A stretch of DNA of 64,000 nucleotides from Lolium rigidum (taxonomy: Eukaryota > Streptophyta > Magnoliopsida > Poales > Poaceae). The notes below the pieces were generated by a model. The model saw nothing but the letters and a program-made list of their open reading frames with translations. It was not told the origin of the DNA and made no database searches. Of this stretch, positions 1 to 11,700 are shown in pieces. Numbering within the stretch: the first letter of the stretch is position 1; each line of letters opens with the position of its first letter. A program made the position numbers and the translations under genes. The stretch lies in contig NC_061508.1 of NCBI RefSeq assembly GCF_022539505.1, positions 345,167,484 to 345,231,483 of the forward strand, in the 5' to 3' direction.

Positions 1-79
1 GGGGGTAGACTACTCCTCATCACTCCGGAGGCGACCATGGCGGCGTAGAGTCCCTCCGGGAGATGATTCCCCTCTCACG
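1..79 (-). repeat. Gypsy LTR fragment, cut by the gap
   Basis: This stretch resembles the inverted LTR at about 33620-33700: both hold a CTCCGGAGGCG-like run followed by a GATGATTCCCCTCTC run. It is the tail of a minus-strand Gypsy LTR whose remainder lies outside the window or in the gap. Nothing coding is supported. Confidence 0.55.
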
Positions 80-179
80 NNNNNNNNNNNNNNNNNNNNN
101 NNNNNNNNNNNNNNNNNNNNNNNNNNNNNNNNNNNNNNNNNNNNNNNNNNNNNNNNNNNNNNNNNNNNNNNNNNNNNNN
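80..179. other. Assembly gap of 100 N
   Basis: Exactly 100 N, the conventional placeholder for a gap of unknown size. The sequence on the two sides does not obviously belong to one element, so adjacency across it should not be assumed. Confidence 0.99.
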
Positions 180-1839
180 GGGCCTCAGTGGCCATAATAT
201 AAGGCGACGTCCCAGTACATAAGTCACATGTTGTTGCCTGGGAACCTAAAACTACTCGTAGAAACCACCTTCGACTATAGCAACTTCATATGCAACAGAA
301 ATATGACAAGCCGAGTACAGGGACTCAGTAAAGGCTTAATACAGCCTGTTAGCAAAGCGGGTATGCATGCCTTCTGTGGAGCTATTTTGCATAAAGCCAG
401 TTTGCCTTTGGAAGACAAGAGGGAGAGGAGAAGCTCGACTACTCAGATCATTTAAAAGGGAATAAGAGAGTGAGATCTCTAGCTCTATAGATCATCATAT
501 AATATCCACCGAATCGGCATCACCTGAACCTATCAACTATGATCACCTTCTGGATCAACCCCAGAGGAGGCATCCGTACTCACACTTTGTTTACCAGGTT
601 TTATGACCAAGTTAAAGCTCTATGATCCCCGTGGATACAATGTTTTGAAAAGTTTTAACCCCACCGGGATGCACTACTTTACTCACACGTGCCAACCGAC
701 TCTTTACGTCAATGTATTAGCTCTCTTCCATGGAGTGCCGATAGAGGGTGGTTGACCACAACTTTTACCTTGTTTTTGCCTAGACCATGAGTCACTCGAT
801 AAGTTTTGTTCCCCCGTAACGGGTCAAATCCCGAAGTCGGTCTTTAAGGATGTGAGTCGATGTTGGTTTCCCTAGAGGTTCACCCTCCAGCAACCTCGGT
901 CACGCTTATCTCTATGATATGCACTTTTTCCCAAACATTTCCTATGCGTATGTCCAAATAACGGCCAAACTATTTGACTCATGGAATCTAGTACGTAGGC
1001 AAATTAGTTAGTCGAGAGGGTACTATTGTAGGGTCTCGTGTGGTTGTACGCTCGGTCTTGATTCAAGAGGCGAGGACTCGAATCCTAGGGTCGGCAAGAA
1101 TGAGTCAAGCGGCCACATCCCATTGTGGCGGCCCATCCAAGCCTTTAAGCATATTTAATCACATCACTGATCATACCACGTCATCCTATCCTACTAAGTT
1201 CAATCATAGTTCTGATTCATCAACCAGATGGATCAAAACATAACACCTAAGAAGGTCTAAGCATAAGTATGTAAGGCTCTAGCAACGAATACAAGGTCAA
1301 ACCTAGTCATGCTACGAGCAGGGGATCATGTAAGTTAGGCTACAAGGATGGAACATGCAACACATAGGATAGCTCTACCTACCGACAAAATACATTTGAA
1401 TCTTATGCAACATGCATTAATCAGAAGTTAAAATGCTTTGAAATAATATGAACGAGGTTATGCTTGCGTTGTCCTTCAATAGACGAGTACAGATTTTCGG
1501 GGGTGTTGAGCTCGGGCTCGGGCTCGGTTCCTATCGCGAAGAACTAAATACCGGAAAGGAAATCACACATTCAAAACATGGCATAATGCAATGCACATAC
1601 AATATGAATGATATGTCATATTAAAGGAATTGAATAAACCATAGGTACAACATCAAACTAAAGGTTACCGACACCGGACTCCACATAAGAGTGGGGTTCA
1701 TTAGGGTTCAACTAATGATAAATTTAGTTGCTGCAATCATGTATGAATTATACATAAACACGTAGAGTTTATTGTCCTAAACATCTTTAATTCTATATTA
1801 TATATATTTTTGATAGGGGATGTGTGCAATATCAATGAC
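180..1839. other. Unassigned intergenic sequence, no gene seen
   Basis: About 1.66 kb without a credible coding frame; the frames present are short and lack recognisable motifs. The texture is that of an old retroelement remnant, but I see no LTR ends, primer site or domains. The first CACTA element interrupts it, and it resumes at 3159. Confidence 0.5.
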
Positions 1840-3158
1840 CACTAGTAGAAAAAAGGCCTTCCATCCCAACCCATTAGTCCCCAAATACTTTGACCCGGGA
1901 CTAATGGGGTCTTTAGTCCCGGTTCTGCTGGTGAACCGAGACTAATGCTCACCAACAGGGACTAAAGGGCTATGGTGGGCTGCCGGCCAGCGCAACCGGG
2001 ACTAAAGGGTACGCTTTAGTCCCGGTTCGTGTCCCTAACCGGGACTAAAGGTTTTTCCTGTTTTTTGACTCCCCACGCACCCTCCACCCCCCCCCCCCCG
2101 TGGATCGTGTTTTTTTGCTCTGTAAAATATAAAAGAAAATGATAGAAAATTCAAAAAATAAAATGTTTTGAGATTCCTACATGTTATGCAACCTACTATT
2201 CGGTGAAATTAAGAAATTCGAATTTTCACTTTTTTTGCAAAAATGGTTTGAAAAATGGTAAAACCGCATTAACTTTTGCATACGACATCGAAAAAAACGT
2301 ATAATATATCAAAATCATCGTGGAAAAAAGTTACATCCGAATTCACCTGGATTTACCCGGTTAGCCAAATTTTAGATTCTCAAAATTCCAAATGAAAATA
2401 CGAAAGCAGGAAGATTTTAATTTTTGCTATAAATTACGGATTTTATATATTTTTTATTTTTTAAAAATCTAAAATTAATAATTGCATCCTGCATAAAGAT
2501 TACTATCATTTTTACCAAATTTTTAGATTTTCAAAATTTTAGGTTTTAGGTTTGGCAAAAAAATATTTAATTAATTAAAAAAATTAAAAATAATAAAAAT
2601 TAAAAAGTTAATGTTTATTTATTTATTCAAGATATTTATTACATCATTACTTTTGTTTATTAAAATAATTATTTGAAATTCAAACAATAAAAAAATGTGA
2701 CATCGACCAACATGTTAATAGGATTGATATGATACTACTATCACATACATGCGCGCGAAGCACTTGGATGTGGAACGGGATGAAACTCGGAAATTAAGCG
2801 TGCTAGTGCTAGAGTTGTGGGAGGATGGGTGACCGAGCGGGAAGTTTGACCACGAGTATGTAATTTGACTAGAGATAAGTGTAGTTAGAGATAGAGACTA
2901 AACTATGCAAATAACTGAAATAATAGAAATTCTGAAAAAATAGAAAAAAAAGTGGAGTGGAAAAAATTAGAAAAAAATCACCTTGGGACATTTTTCGTCC
3001 CGACGAACGGAACCCACGTGGATGGACCTTTAGTCCCGGTTCGTAAGCAACCGAGACTAAAAGGAGGGGGCCTTTAGTCACGCTTGTTTAGTCCCGGTTG
3101 CACAACCGGGACTAAAGCCCGTTGTGAACTGGGAGTAAAGGCCATTTTTCTACTAGTG
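1840..3158. mobile_element. Non-autonomous CACTA transposon 1 (1.3 kb)
   Basis: The ends are CACTAGTAGAAAAA at 1840 and its inverted match TTTTTCTACTAGTG finishing at 3158. A 3-bp target duplication GAC lies at 1837-1839 and 3159-3161. The first and last 150-200 bp carry many direct and inverted copies of TTTAGTCCCGGTT, the subterminal repeats expected to bind a CACTA transposase accessory protein. The core is AT-rich and has no transposase frame, so it must be moved in trans. The core is shared, inverted, with the element at 15903-17367. Confidence 0.93.
2766..2850 (+). ncRNA. 5S rRNA-derived segment inside CACTA 1
   Basis: The segment keeps, in order and at about the right spacing, plant 5S rRNA landmarks: GGATG at 2766, AAATTAAGCGTGCT (box A), AGAG (intermediate element), AGGATGGGTGACC (box C) and CGGGAAGT. 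It lacks good matches over the first part of 5S and is flanked by CACTA core, so it is not a ribosomal gene. The first T5 run downstream is near 2990. Whether RNA polymerase III uses it is unknown. Confidence 0.75.
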
Positions 3159-3378
3159 GACCTTAATCAGAGCGAGTATATGCCACTATATAGCTGGTGC
3201 TCGGTTTGGGGATGTTGGTAGCCACGTTTGAAACAAGCGCAAAGCTCCGATTCTCTTCGTTTCCAGCTCCTGCGAGGTTGGGGTGACAACAATATGGCTT
3301 CTGGCCAGTTCTACTAGTTCCTGCCCTTATTTTTGGGTGGAAAGCGGAAGAGCCTAGTAAGCTAAAGATAAGTGGTTA

Positions 3379-4372
3379 GACCATCTCTAACAGAACCCGA
3401 AAATCTCGCCGGAACTAAATTTTTCTGGTGCATTTACGGATTCGCCGCATCCGCTTCCTTCGCCGCGCGTACGGTTCGACTTCCAGCGAGCAATCGCGGA
3501 GCCACCGCCTCCGCTTGTCCACTATCTCCACCACCACCGGGCGAACAACGGCGGGAGGGGAGGTGGGCGGATTGGCGGGAGCAACTCGCCTCCGTGCCCC
3601 CCAGTCTTCCAGTTCGAGGCCGAGCGGCGGAAATGGAACCGCTCGGAAGGCGCTCGGAAGCGCAGCGCGCGGCGCTGGACCAACTGGGGTCTGACGCCGC
3701 CGGGGAAGCTCGTGCGCTACGCGAATAGCGGTGAGGGGTCATCCTCGGGCGCGTTCGGCCGTGCGCTAGCGCGCCCCATCGCCGACAGCAACATCGATGA
3801 GGAGGAGGAGGAGGAGGTGCCGGTGCGCAACCTCCAGTTGCAGTCGGGGGACTACGTCCTGAACGACGACGACGAGGCGACGGCGGTCCAGCAGGTGTCC
3901 GTCATCTACGCCGCCGAGGCGCGCGCGCGCTTCTGCCGCGAGGAGGCGGAAGCTGTCCGTGTCGTGCGCGAGTACGAGACAGCGCAGAAGGAGGCGGCCA
4001 TCCGCCGCATCAAGCAGGAGGTTGTCGACCTCGACTCCAAGTAGGCCGCCGACGTCGTAGTCGTCTGCGGCGTGCACAGTAGGTCGCCGCCGGCGAAATT
4101 AGTTTACTTTTGGAGGTGGTCGTCAACGACCACCTCAAATGCAATGTATTTAGCGATCAAGACTATCGAATTATGCCCGTAATATGTTTGAATTTCAGTT
4201 TTAATTTTTTTTGCGATGATCAGTTTACCGGCAAAGTTTGAATTCAACATTTTTCGGTTTCGAAAACAGATGTTGTTCTGCGCCACCTCCAAAACCGCTC
4301 GCATTTTATTTTTCGGAAGACTGAACTAATTTTTTTCGGTTCCGAAGAATAAGGGCTCTACTAGAGATGCTC
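3379..4372. mobile_element. PIF/Harbinger-type non-autonomous element (1 kb)
   Basis: The left end GACCATCTCTAACAG at 3379 and the right end CTACTAGAGATGCTC finishing at 4372 are imperfect inverted repeats. The 3-bp target duplication is TTA (3376-3378 and 4373-4375), the hallmark of this superfamily. The termini resemble those of the transposase-bearing Harbinger element at 48274-50546 (GAGCATGTCTAACAG), which could be a relative able to mobilise it. The interior is GC-rich and holds one long open frame rather than a transposase. Confidence 0.88.
3391..4044 (+). CDS. Hypothetical open frame carried by the Harbinger element
   Basis: One frame stays open from just after an in-frame TAA (3388-3390) to TAG at 4042-4044, about 217 codons, yet it has no ATG anywhere; the first alternative start of note is GTG at 3712. 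The predicted product is Pro/Arg-rich in the first half, has an acidic run (NIDEEEEEEVPVRN) and ends in a charged, probably helical or coiled-coil segment rich in Ala, Glu and Arg (EEAEAVRVVREYETAQKEA). I recognise no catalytic domain. The frame fills the element between its TIRs, so it is captured or element-specific. Absence of ATG suggests a decayed copy, a missing first exon, or no translation. Confidence 0.4.
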   Translation, partial: QNPKISPELNFSGAFTDSPHPLPSPRVRFDFQRAIAEPPPPLVHYLHHHRANNGGRGGGRIGGSNSPPCPPVFQFEAERRKWNRSEGARKRSARRWTNWGLTPPGKLVRYANSGEGSSSGAFGRALARPIADSNIDEEEEEEVPVRNLQLQSGDYVLNDDDEATAVQQVSVIYAAEARARFCREEAEAVRVVREYETAQKEAAIRRIKQEVVDLDSK

Positions 4373-4375
4373 TTA

Positions 4376-5450
4376 GGGGCGCTTGGCTGACTGCTGGCAT
4401 TCGATGGACGGCGGGTGGCTAAGTAACCCAGGTTCAAAGCCTGGCAAAGGAAACTTTTTTTAATTCTTTTTTGATTGCCTCTCGTGATGATACTTGATTT
4501 GATGTTCTTTTACTATGCACTGAAAAATATATTTACCTACCTGACTGTTGATGCAGTTCAGATTATTAACAAGTTTAGAATATAATTAAGAATCGGTGAC
4601 ATTTGAGAACTTTTTAATTTTGATCTCTCCGTTCGTGATGGTATACTCGACTTGATGTTTTTACTTCTCGCCATAGCCATATACTCTCTATTAGCATGCT
4701 GAAAAATACACAGTGAAGATATGTTTTACATTATAGGATACACATTTTTTACCCTTTTTGAACAATATTCTTTTGATCATTAAAGATTTTATTTATTCTA
4801 AATTTCTGATTCCCAACCCTCCTTCCTTCTTGTACTTGCATACTTATTGTTGACTATAATTCGGCCCATATGGCCTAAGATAAAGAGGTTTGGTGGCTTT
4901 TCCCTGTCGTACCAATGTCCACCAGAAGTCCCTAATGATAGAAGGACTGGACTACATAGCGGCGCCGCACATTTGCGTTTCCGTGCGACACGCATGGTCG
5001 GACAAAAGACGTGCTAGCTCCTTTGGGCTTCGGCCCGTGTGTGAACGCAATGACTTCTAAAACGCACATGATTACCTATGCTTTAAAGACAGAGAAAGAA
5101 AAACAAAAAACACTGTTCGGCTCGTGTGTGAACAGTGTCTTGTCGGCACAAAACGCGCATGATTTCCTCCAACTAAATACCGCTACAGGAAAAATGTTGC
5201 ACTACTTGTAGCAAAGATAGAGAAAAACAGCAAAAATGCTATAGTCAGAACATTACATATCTTCCGTCTTCGCTTTCTTTTGACATCATAGCAAAATTTC
5301 TAGTCCTTGATCTTGCTCACTCAATTGAGATCATTTCCTTTCATAAAAAAGAAAATATCACTTCACAGGTGATCTTAGTAAATTTCTGGCCAGATACTGG
5401 ATTAATTAGTCGTTATCAATTTATCACCACTCAACACAGAAATACAAAAA
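4376..5450. other. Unassigned intergenic sequence
   Basis: Mostly AT-rich DNA without a convincing gene. A short hairpin with a 5-bp stem and 7-base loop (CCAGG-TTCAAAG-CCTGG, about 4427-4443) looks like an isolated tRNA T-arm, but no acceptor, D or anticodon arms can be placed around it. Confidence 0.45.
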
Positions 5451-5459
5451 TAAAGAACT

Positions 5460-5990
5460 CCTAGGAATGTCTTAGTAGCAGCTACCAAATAAAATAGACA
5501 CACTTATTAGTTTATCCAAGCAAGAAATTACAGCTGTTGAGTAGCAGCTACCAGATAAAATAGACACACTTATCAGTTTATCGAAGTAACAAACTACAGA
5601 TGTTGTTTATTATAAAAAAAGCAGTTATCAGATTAATTACTCACGTTTATCAGATTATGTAACCATGTTTTTTATAAGAAATTTCTAGATTATTCCGATA
5701 AGGATTACCAGATTAATTATTCACAATTATCAGGTTATGTAACCCTGTTGTTCATGAAGCAATTGCAAAGATTATCCCCGTAGTAGTTTGTTGTGAGATA
5801 AATTATTCACAATTAACAGGTTGTTTTCTAGCAATTACCATGTTATTTGTAAAGCAAAATACCAAATTATCCCAATATCAATACTAAAGTAGTCGGTTAC
5901 AGTGACCAAATTAATCAGTCATAGTACCCAAATTAATCAGTCATAGTCACCAGATTATCCCACCAACTAAAATAACCTGAGGATGTGAAG
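5460..5990 (+). repeat. AT-rich imperfect direct repeats
   Basis: Two close copies of a roughly 75-bp unit (GTAGCAGCTACCANATAAAATAG and following sequence) occupy about 5475-5600. Shorter repeats built on CCAGATTAATTACTCAC, CACAATTATCAGGTTATG and CCAAATTAATCAGTCATAG follow, spaced every 50-80 bp. This looks like a transposon subterminal or matrix-like region leading into the GC-rich fragments at 6 kb; no terminus was identified. Confidence 0.6.
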
Positions 5991-6339
5991 CACACTCACG
6001 TTCTAGCAGATGCCAGGACGATGGAAGCAGAGGCAGTGTCGCAGTGATGTAGTACAGTACATCTTACTGGCATGGAATTGGCCTCTAGGCCCATGTGCAT
6101 GTCGCCATTGTGCGGGTGTCATGAAGCTCCCACCTCGTCGCCGTTGCTGCCGCAACGCTCGGCCTACAATGCAGCTTTGCCGCCGCTCCTGCAGGCTGCA
6201 GGGCCAGCCCTTCCCACCAGCACCAAGAACCACACCACTGCGCTCACAAATGTCCGTTGAGGCATCGATAGCCTGCGGGACAGTCCCTCGCCTCGTGTTG
6301 CCGCCGCCATCCCAAGAGCGCGACAAACGGGACACTGCC

Positions 6340-6918
6340 TTTGGAGACCGGCTTTCTAATCGCTGAGTCGATGAGCTAGCCACCAAGGTTGGAGCTGGAG
6401 GCGCTTGACGAGGCCCTCGGCGAGGAGCACCTCTAGGACCTCCTCCCGGTCGTAGTATGTGACGCGGAGGGGGACCTCCAGAGCGAGCGCACGCGTAGAC
6501 GGCGGAGAGCAGAGCCATAACCGGTGGGAGCTCGCAGCCCCGTGGAGCTCGTCCACTAACTCATTCAGCGCGCAAACGCGTCGGCGGTGGCGATGACGTG
6601 CAGGAGGCGACGACCACACTTGCGCGGAGGGGATCCGGAACTCGCCGACGCAGAGGAGGCTGCGGCCATGGGCGAGTCCACCAACAGGCCCAGCGAGCGC
6701 AGAGGCGCCGGCGCCGACGCGGGGAGGTTGTGGCCACACAAGTGCCAGGGAATCTGGAAGTCAACGATGCCGAGGAGGCTGCGGCTCAACGACGCAGGGG
6801 ATGACGAGGCGACGACGCGGAAGGAGCTCCAACCCGAGGTGCGTGGGACGGCGGTGAAGAGGAGGCCTACGAGCTGTCGGAGCTCGCCTAAACCATGGAG
6901 CTCGTCCACCAACTCGTT
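6340..6918 (-). pseudogene. GC-rich gene fragment, unidentified, left part
   Basis: On the minus strand, overlapping broken frames read like real protein sequence, with the phrase LNELVDELHG appearing near 6540-6575 and NELVDELHG again near 6895-6918, about 350 bp apart, implying an internal duplication. Other recognisable runs are SLLGIVDFQIPWHLCGHN and LRVTYYDREEVLEVLLAEG. The Leu/Val/Ala-rich helical texture is compatible with an ARM-type repeat protein, but I cannot confirm a family. The frames are interrupted, and the fragment is split by the retroposon at 6919-8438, beyond which it continues. Probably captured host sequence, no longer functional. Confidence 0.4.
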
Positions 6919-8438
6919 TTTTTTTAGATAAAAGGCACTCAAGTGCCCAACTTTGAATTAACAAGCCACCAACGGCGAAAACGATACAAAGTGCTGAACC
7001 CAGCTTACAGAACGACACCACACACCCACACGAACTACCGAAGAAGCTACAACCGGAAGCGTGATCAACGAGCTCAGCCAAAGCGCCTACGAGACTCGGA
7101 GAAGAGCTGGAGTCTACAGTGTCGGGCCGGAGCTCACTCGAGAGCGAGCCATTTTCACGCGCGCCTCAACAGAACTCCTCCGTCGCAGAAACGCCACCGG
7201 AAGCCGACCACCACCGGGGGCCAACCCTCGAAGCCCACAAACCGAACAGCAGCACCAAGGTAGCTCGACAAGGGAAGGGGCACGGAGCAAGCCTTGCCGA
7301 AGATCGCCGAAGAATCACCTCCGTCACAACCATCGGAGAGCCTCGAGTTGTGGACTCCAAGACGGTGTCTTCAAGAAGAGCACGACACCGGAGTGCCGCC
7401 ACCGCCCGATCCGGGGATCTTGGGTTTTCACCCGGAGCACGCAAGGGGGCAGGGAGAAGCCAGAACGACGCCTTCAAGAAGGAAGCGACGTCCATGGACG
7501 CCGCCGTCGTGGCCCTAGAAGGTCCAGGGCAAGAGTTTCCTCTCGGCATGATCTCTCCACCTCCCAAACATGGCAAGGGACGCCACCGAGGTGGCCGCCA
7601 CCACGCCCCCACAAACCGCAGCTCGCTAAGCACCATGACAGCCCCCTGTCCATGGCCCCAGCCAGCACCAGAACCTCGGGCTCGCCCGCCAACCCACAAG
7701 GTTCCCACCTTCCAGGGCCGCCGCCCCGGCATCCATGATCTTGCCACCGCGCAGAGAAAGGCACCACCTTGACAGGACCTGAGACACCCCCGCAGATGGC
7801 CGAGGCTAGAAGACTGCAGGGAACGGCACTCCGACAGACACAGCCCTCCGTGCTCGCCGGCCCGCCGTGCCAGCAGATCCCCCCTGGGATGGCATGGCAA
7901 CCTCCGGGCAGGTGCAGGGCATGGCAGCCAGATCCAGATCGGGCCCCCTGGCCCAGATCCGGCCGGCGCGGCCGCCCATCCGCACCCTCGCACCCCACCC
8001 TGACAGCATGCTGCGCCAAGGCGACCGCGTCGTCTTCTCCAGTCTCCGTCGCCGGGAGGGCCGACCGCCGCCGGGTCAGACCACGTCGGGGGAGGCACAC
8101 GAGCCGCCGGCCTCCGCTCCCCACGGAGACGGCATCCGCATCACACCCCCAGGCCGCCTCGAGACGCGCGAGCCTCGCCGGCCGCAGGCCGCCGGCCAGC
8201 CTGCCCCGGATGCGCCGAGATCCGCGTGGAAACATCACCTCCGGCCACGCCGCCCGCGCCTATGACCAGAAGCGAGGAGAGGAAGGCCCGCCGCCACCAG
8301 CACCGGCCGGGCTTTGCCCGGCGGCTCCAGCCGGCGGCGGCGGCGGTGGGGGCAGGAGGGGAGGACCTAGGCGGGGGAGAGATTAGAGTTCGCCCGAGCG
8401 CCCGCGGGAGCGCTCGAGGAGAACGGTCTTTCCTCTTC
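6919..8438 (-). mobile_element. Non-LTR retroposon 1 (1.5 kb, non-autonomous)
   Basis: A 14-bp direct repeat TCCACCAACTCGTT brackets the insert (6905-6918 and 8439-8452). The left edge is a T-run followed by sequence that, read on the minus strand, ends in a poly-A tail. This is the signature of target-primed reverse transcription on the minus strand. The body is very GC-rich and has no endonuclease or reverse transcriptase. It shares blocks such as CGGGCAAAG and CTTCAAGAAG with retroposon 2 at 13805-15009, so the two are one family. A 310-codon minus-strand frame (7166-8098) has no recognisable domain and is probably a by-product of high GC. Confidence 0.75.
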
Positions 8439-8452
8439 TCCACCAACTCGTT

Positions 8453-8680
8453 CAAGCGCTCGCACAGGCGCCGACGACGACGGAGGAGGGTGCGTCCACA
8501 CGAGCGCCGGGAGATCTGCAACTTGACGAAACGAGGGAGGATGCGTCCACGAGCATTGGGAGGACGGAATTTGACAACGCGGCGGAGGGTGAGGCGCCGA
8601 CGCGGAGGTGATGGAGCGGCCGACGAGACAGAGAGGGATGGATATTCTGTGGCTGACAGAGATGGGGCGGGCGATGGTTT
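8453..8680 (-). pseudogene. GC-rich gene fragment, right part
   Basis: Before the retroposon inserted, this joined directly to the fragment ending at 6918. On the minus strand it runs into the LNELVDEL phrase through an Arg-rich stretch. It ends at a short T-run at about 8680 where the base composition drops sharply. No domain is recognised. Confidence 0.35.
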
Positions 8681-8721
8681 TTTTTTAGATACTAGGACAA
8701 ATGCCCGTGCGTTGCCACGGG
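8681..8721. repeat. GC hairpin at a repeat boundary
   Basis: A T-run, then AGATACTAGGACAAATG, then CCCGTGCGTTGCCACGGG (8704-8721), a 6-bp stem with a 6-base loop. The composition switches from GC-rich to AT-rich here, so it probably marks an element end. A related motif lies at 12852-12867. I could not assign the class. Confidence 0.4.
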
Positions 8722-11700
8722 TTCTCAAATTTCATTTCGCAATGCACATATATAGTTTACAACTCACTATAAAAATTTAAAACAAATTAGAGATATCATA
8801 ATGTACCACAACATGATAATACCGAGCGCAATAACAAGACATCATTGTTGTGCATCTGCGTGGTTCCAATTTCTCGGTCTTCTTGTTACTCTTCAACGGT
8901 AAGTCCCACGCCTATGTTCTGGGTCATCATAACTGTCAACTCAATAATCTCTCCTTTTGGATGTATTATTGTCTCACAAAACGTCGATGCTGCAAACACA
9001 GGTATAACTGAAGGAATTCTTTTCTAATTAATCCAAACAACTCTTTGATATTCATAAACATCTAAAGACAACCCTAGATCGCAACCTTCTGTGTCAAACA
9101 TATAAAACATGCTTAGCAAATCTTCAATAATGGCTGGGTTAAAAACTTCATCGGCGGGCCGGTATACAAACCCGTGTGGCGTTCAAACAATAATAAAAAG
9201 GAGTAGTATTTTCATTTTGATTGAGAGCTATACATAACTTTATAACTTTATTCGAGCACAACCTCCAAGCCTATTTACAATCACAAACCTGTGGCCACCA
9301 GGCAAAGAGAGGATGTGATTTGATCATATGTTCTCCAATCTAAATAAGAATCAGTAAAACAACGACCAAAATCTTTTAGCTCAGTCTCATTCATCTGCAC
9401 TATAGATGTCTTTCACCTCATGGCCCAAACCGCAATTGGATCTTCTAGTGCATGCATCCATCTGACATGAGATATGGAAAATCACACATGTATGAATAAA
9501 AACAATTATCAAGAATTAACTAACACAATTTACACTTATATAATATTTTGTACTGCTAACCCTGTAGTATGTTATGCTAGCTATCTCTTGTTAATGTACT
9601 ATCAAAATACAGGAATATATATGTTCTAGCTTCCTTTTGTTAAGTTTTTATATCAAGTTGCAACATGGAGTCTCATCAGAAATCGTTCGATCTCAGCTAA
9701 TAACATTTAAGAATTTCATAGTGGGCGAAATTAAAAAGATGGCGGGTAATCAACAAAGTGAGATCATGTAGGCACTTGCTCCCAAACTTCCCGGCTTCAG
9801 CATCCCCGTACATCTGAAATGTATGCGGCCGGTGGTCATTGGGACAACACAGGCATATTAGTTGGGTAGTTTGAAGGGTGCTTCTTTATGGTATCCAGTA
9901 ACGACGCTGCTGCTCGCGAAGGTTGGAAGGCATTTGATCATAAACACCGATAAACGCTTCACGAGCCCTTGTTTTGGAATCCTCACGTCCACCTGAATGG
10001 CTTGCTTAATCTGCAAAGAATGAGCTGATAATTTAAAACATTCATATATGAAATGCATTACACGGAACATTCCAATGGCGGCGATATTACCTCATGTCTC
10101 ACATTGTTCCTAACTCCACTCTCTTCAGTATAGACCAATCTTGTTGCTCATCCTGCAATTTTACAACATTGTTCAATCCATTAAATGGCCTCGAATATAA
10201 TTATATTGCACTGTTGTATTGCAACAAAGCCAATGAAACTCATGTGGTCAATTCAAATAGCATAAAAAATCAACATCTTAAGTGTACGTGCTGAAATAGT
10301 ATGCTTCTCTTAAAACTCGTGACTTGCAAGTTGCACCATATTCAAATTTTCTTCTGGCTTTCTACGGATCATCTTTAAGAAGCCCTTCTTAGTAGCCATT
10401 TTATAGGATAGAAATATATACATTTCTAAAAAAGACACGCATGCAACCTTTTGCTTTTTCCTGCAATTATGCATGGATAGATACTATCAGACAGAAAATT
10501 CCATAGATTCGTTTCATTAGTTATACTGAGCTAGTTCAAACGCTAGTTTCAGCTTATACTAAAGAAAACAAACGGTTGCATATATAAGCCCTATTGAAAA
10601 GTGAAAACTGGAAGAACGAGCATCACTTGCAATAGTTATCTTTCAAGTTTTCCGATGTAGTCCGTACCAACCGCAGTAGCAGAATTTTCAAAGACATTGT
10701 CAACAAAAGCCTCTAAAATCTACATGTACCATACATCTGAAGAAATTATGATGCCGATACTATTTTTTCATTGTAATACATCTCAGATAATTTTTTCCCA
10801 ACCCAAATAGTCATTGCATCGTTCCTAATGGAGTTGATAAGCTACATGCACTAAACTATGAGCATGGGCCTCATATTGGATCAAGTAGGGATGAGCAATT
10901 TGTCCTCGAACTTGTACCGAGCTGCAAGTGCATGCAGACTGCTACACAACACCTACAGAGTGTGCATCTCCCGGTTTTGGTATTGGGAATATCAGATCAT
11001 GCTTCAGTGTGCAAAGAACTGCCATGTTCCAACCTGTTTAATGCGAGATAATTTATTTCTGAACCATTATTATTTTTCACATTGCCCTAATGCCAGACAT
11101 GTCTTCAAGATATCAGTACTTGTCTAATTTAATATAGCCCAAACAAATAGGCAATTAGAAGTTCACCTGAGATTAGCAGTCTATCTCTGAGCCAATGAGA
11201 GCGTGCACAACTTAGAGAGAGGGCGAAGCTGCAAACCAGTCCATAACCGGAGTCGATTAGCATGCCACTACATCCATCCTTACCAGTTGAAAGTTTAAAC
11301 CGCCGCCATCATGTCGCTGTCCAATTGCCGAAACGACGTACCAAATGCTTTTGAAATCTACAGGTACCATACATCTAATCTATTATGAGAGCTGGGAAGT
11401 ATATGAAGCTAACTAAGGGACAAACTAAATGATCCGACACTACTATTTGCTCCATCATTCAACATTGACACGTGTTAGCAGCTTGGCATTTGTCTTGGCG
11501 TAGAAAGGAATTAATCTACATACAATCAATCTTATATATATTATAACCACACGAATGTATCCAGTACTCGAATGCAAGAGACTTGTTCTTATTAGTGAAC
11601 TAACGCCGAGTAGAAAAAATGAATACCATCTTCTCAACCACATATCAGTAATGGTCTGAAGATCCACCTGCCACTTTGCATATATGCACCAACGACCACA

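Noticed and set aside
1068..1095. Possible SINE B-box (GGACTCGAATCC)
   Set aside because: No A-box at proper spacing, no tail and no target duplication.
2766..2850. A functional 5S rRNA gene
   Set aside because: The first half of the gene is not conserved and the block is embedded in a transposon; only a derived segment is supported.
4405..4450. tRNA-like T-arm CCAGG-TTCAAAG-CCTGG
   Set aside because: Only the T-arm can be drawn; no acceptor stem, D-arm or anticodon arm fits the surrounding sequence.
7166..8098. 310-codon minus-strand frame in retroposon 1
   Set aside because: It lies within a very GC-rich non-coding insert, has skewed composition and no domain; most likely chance.
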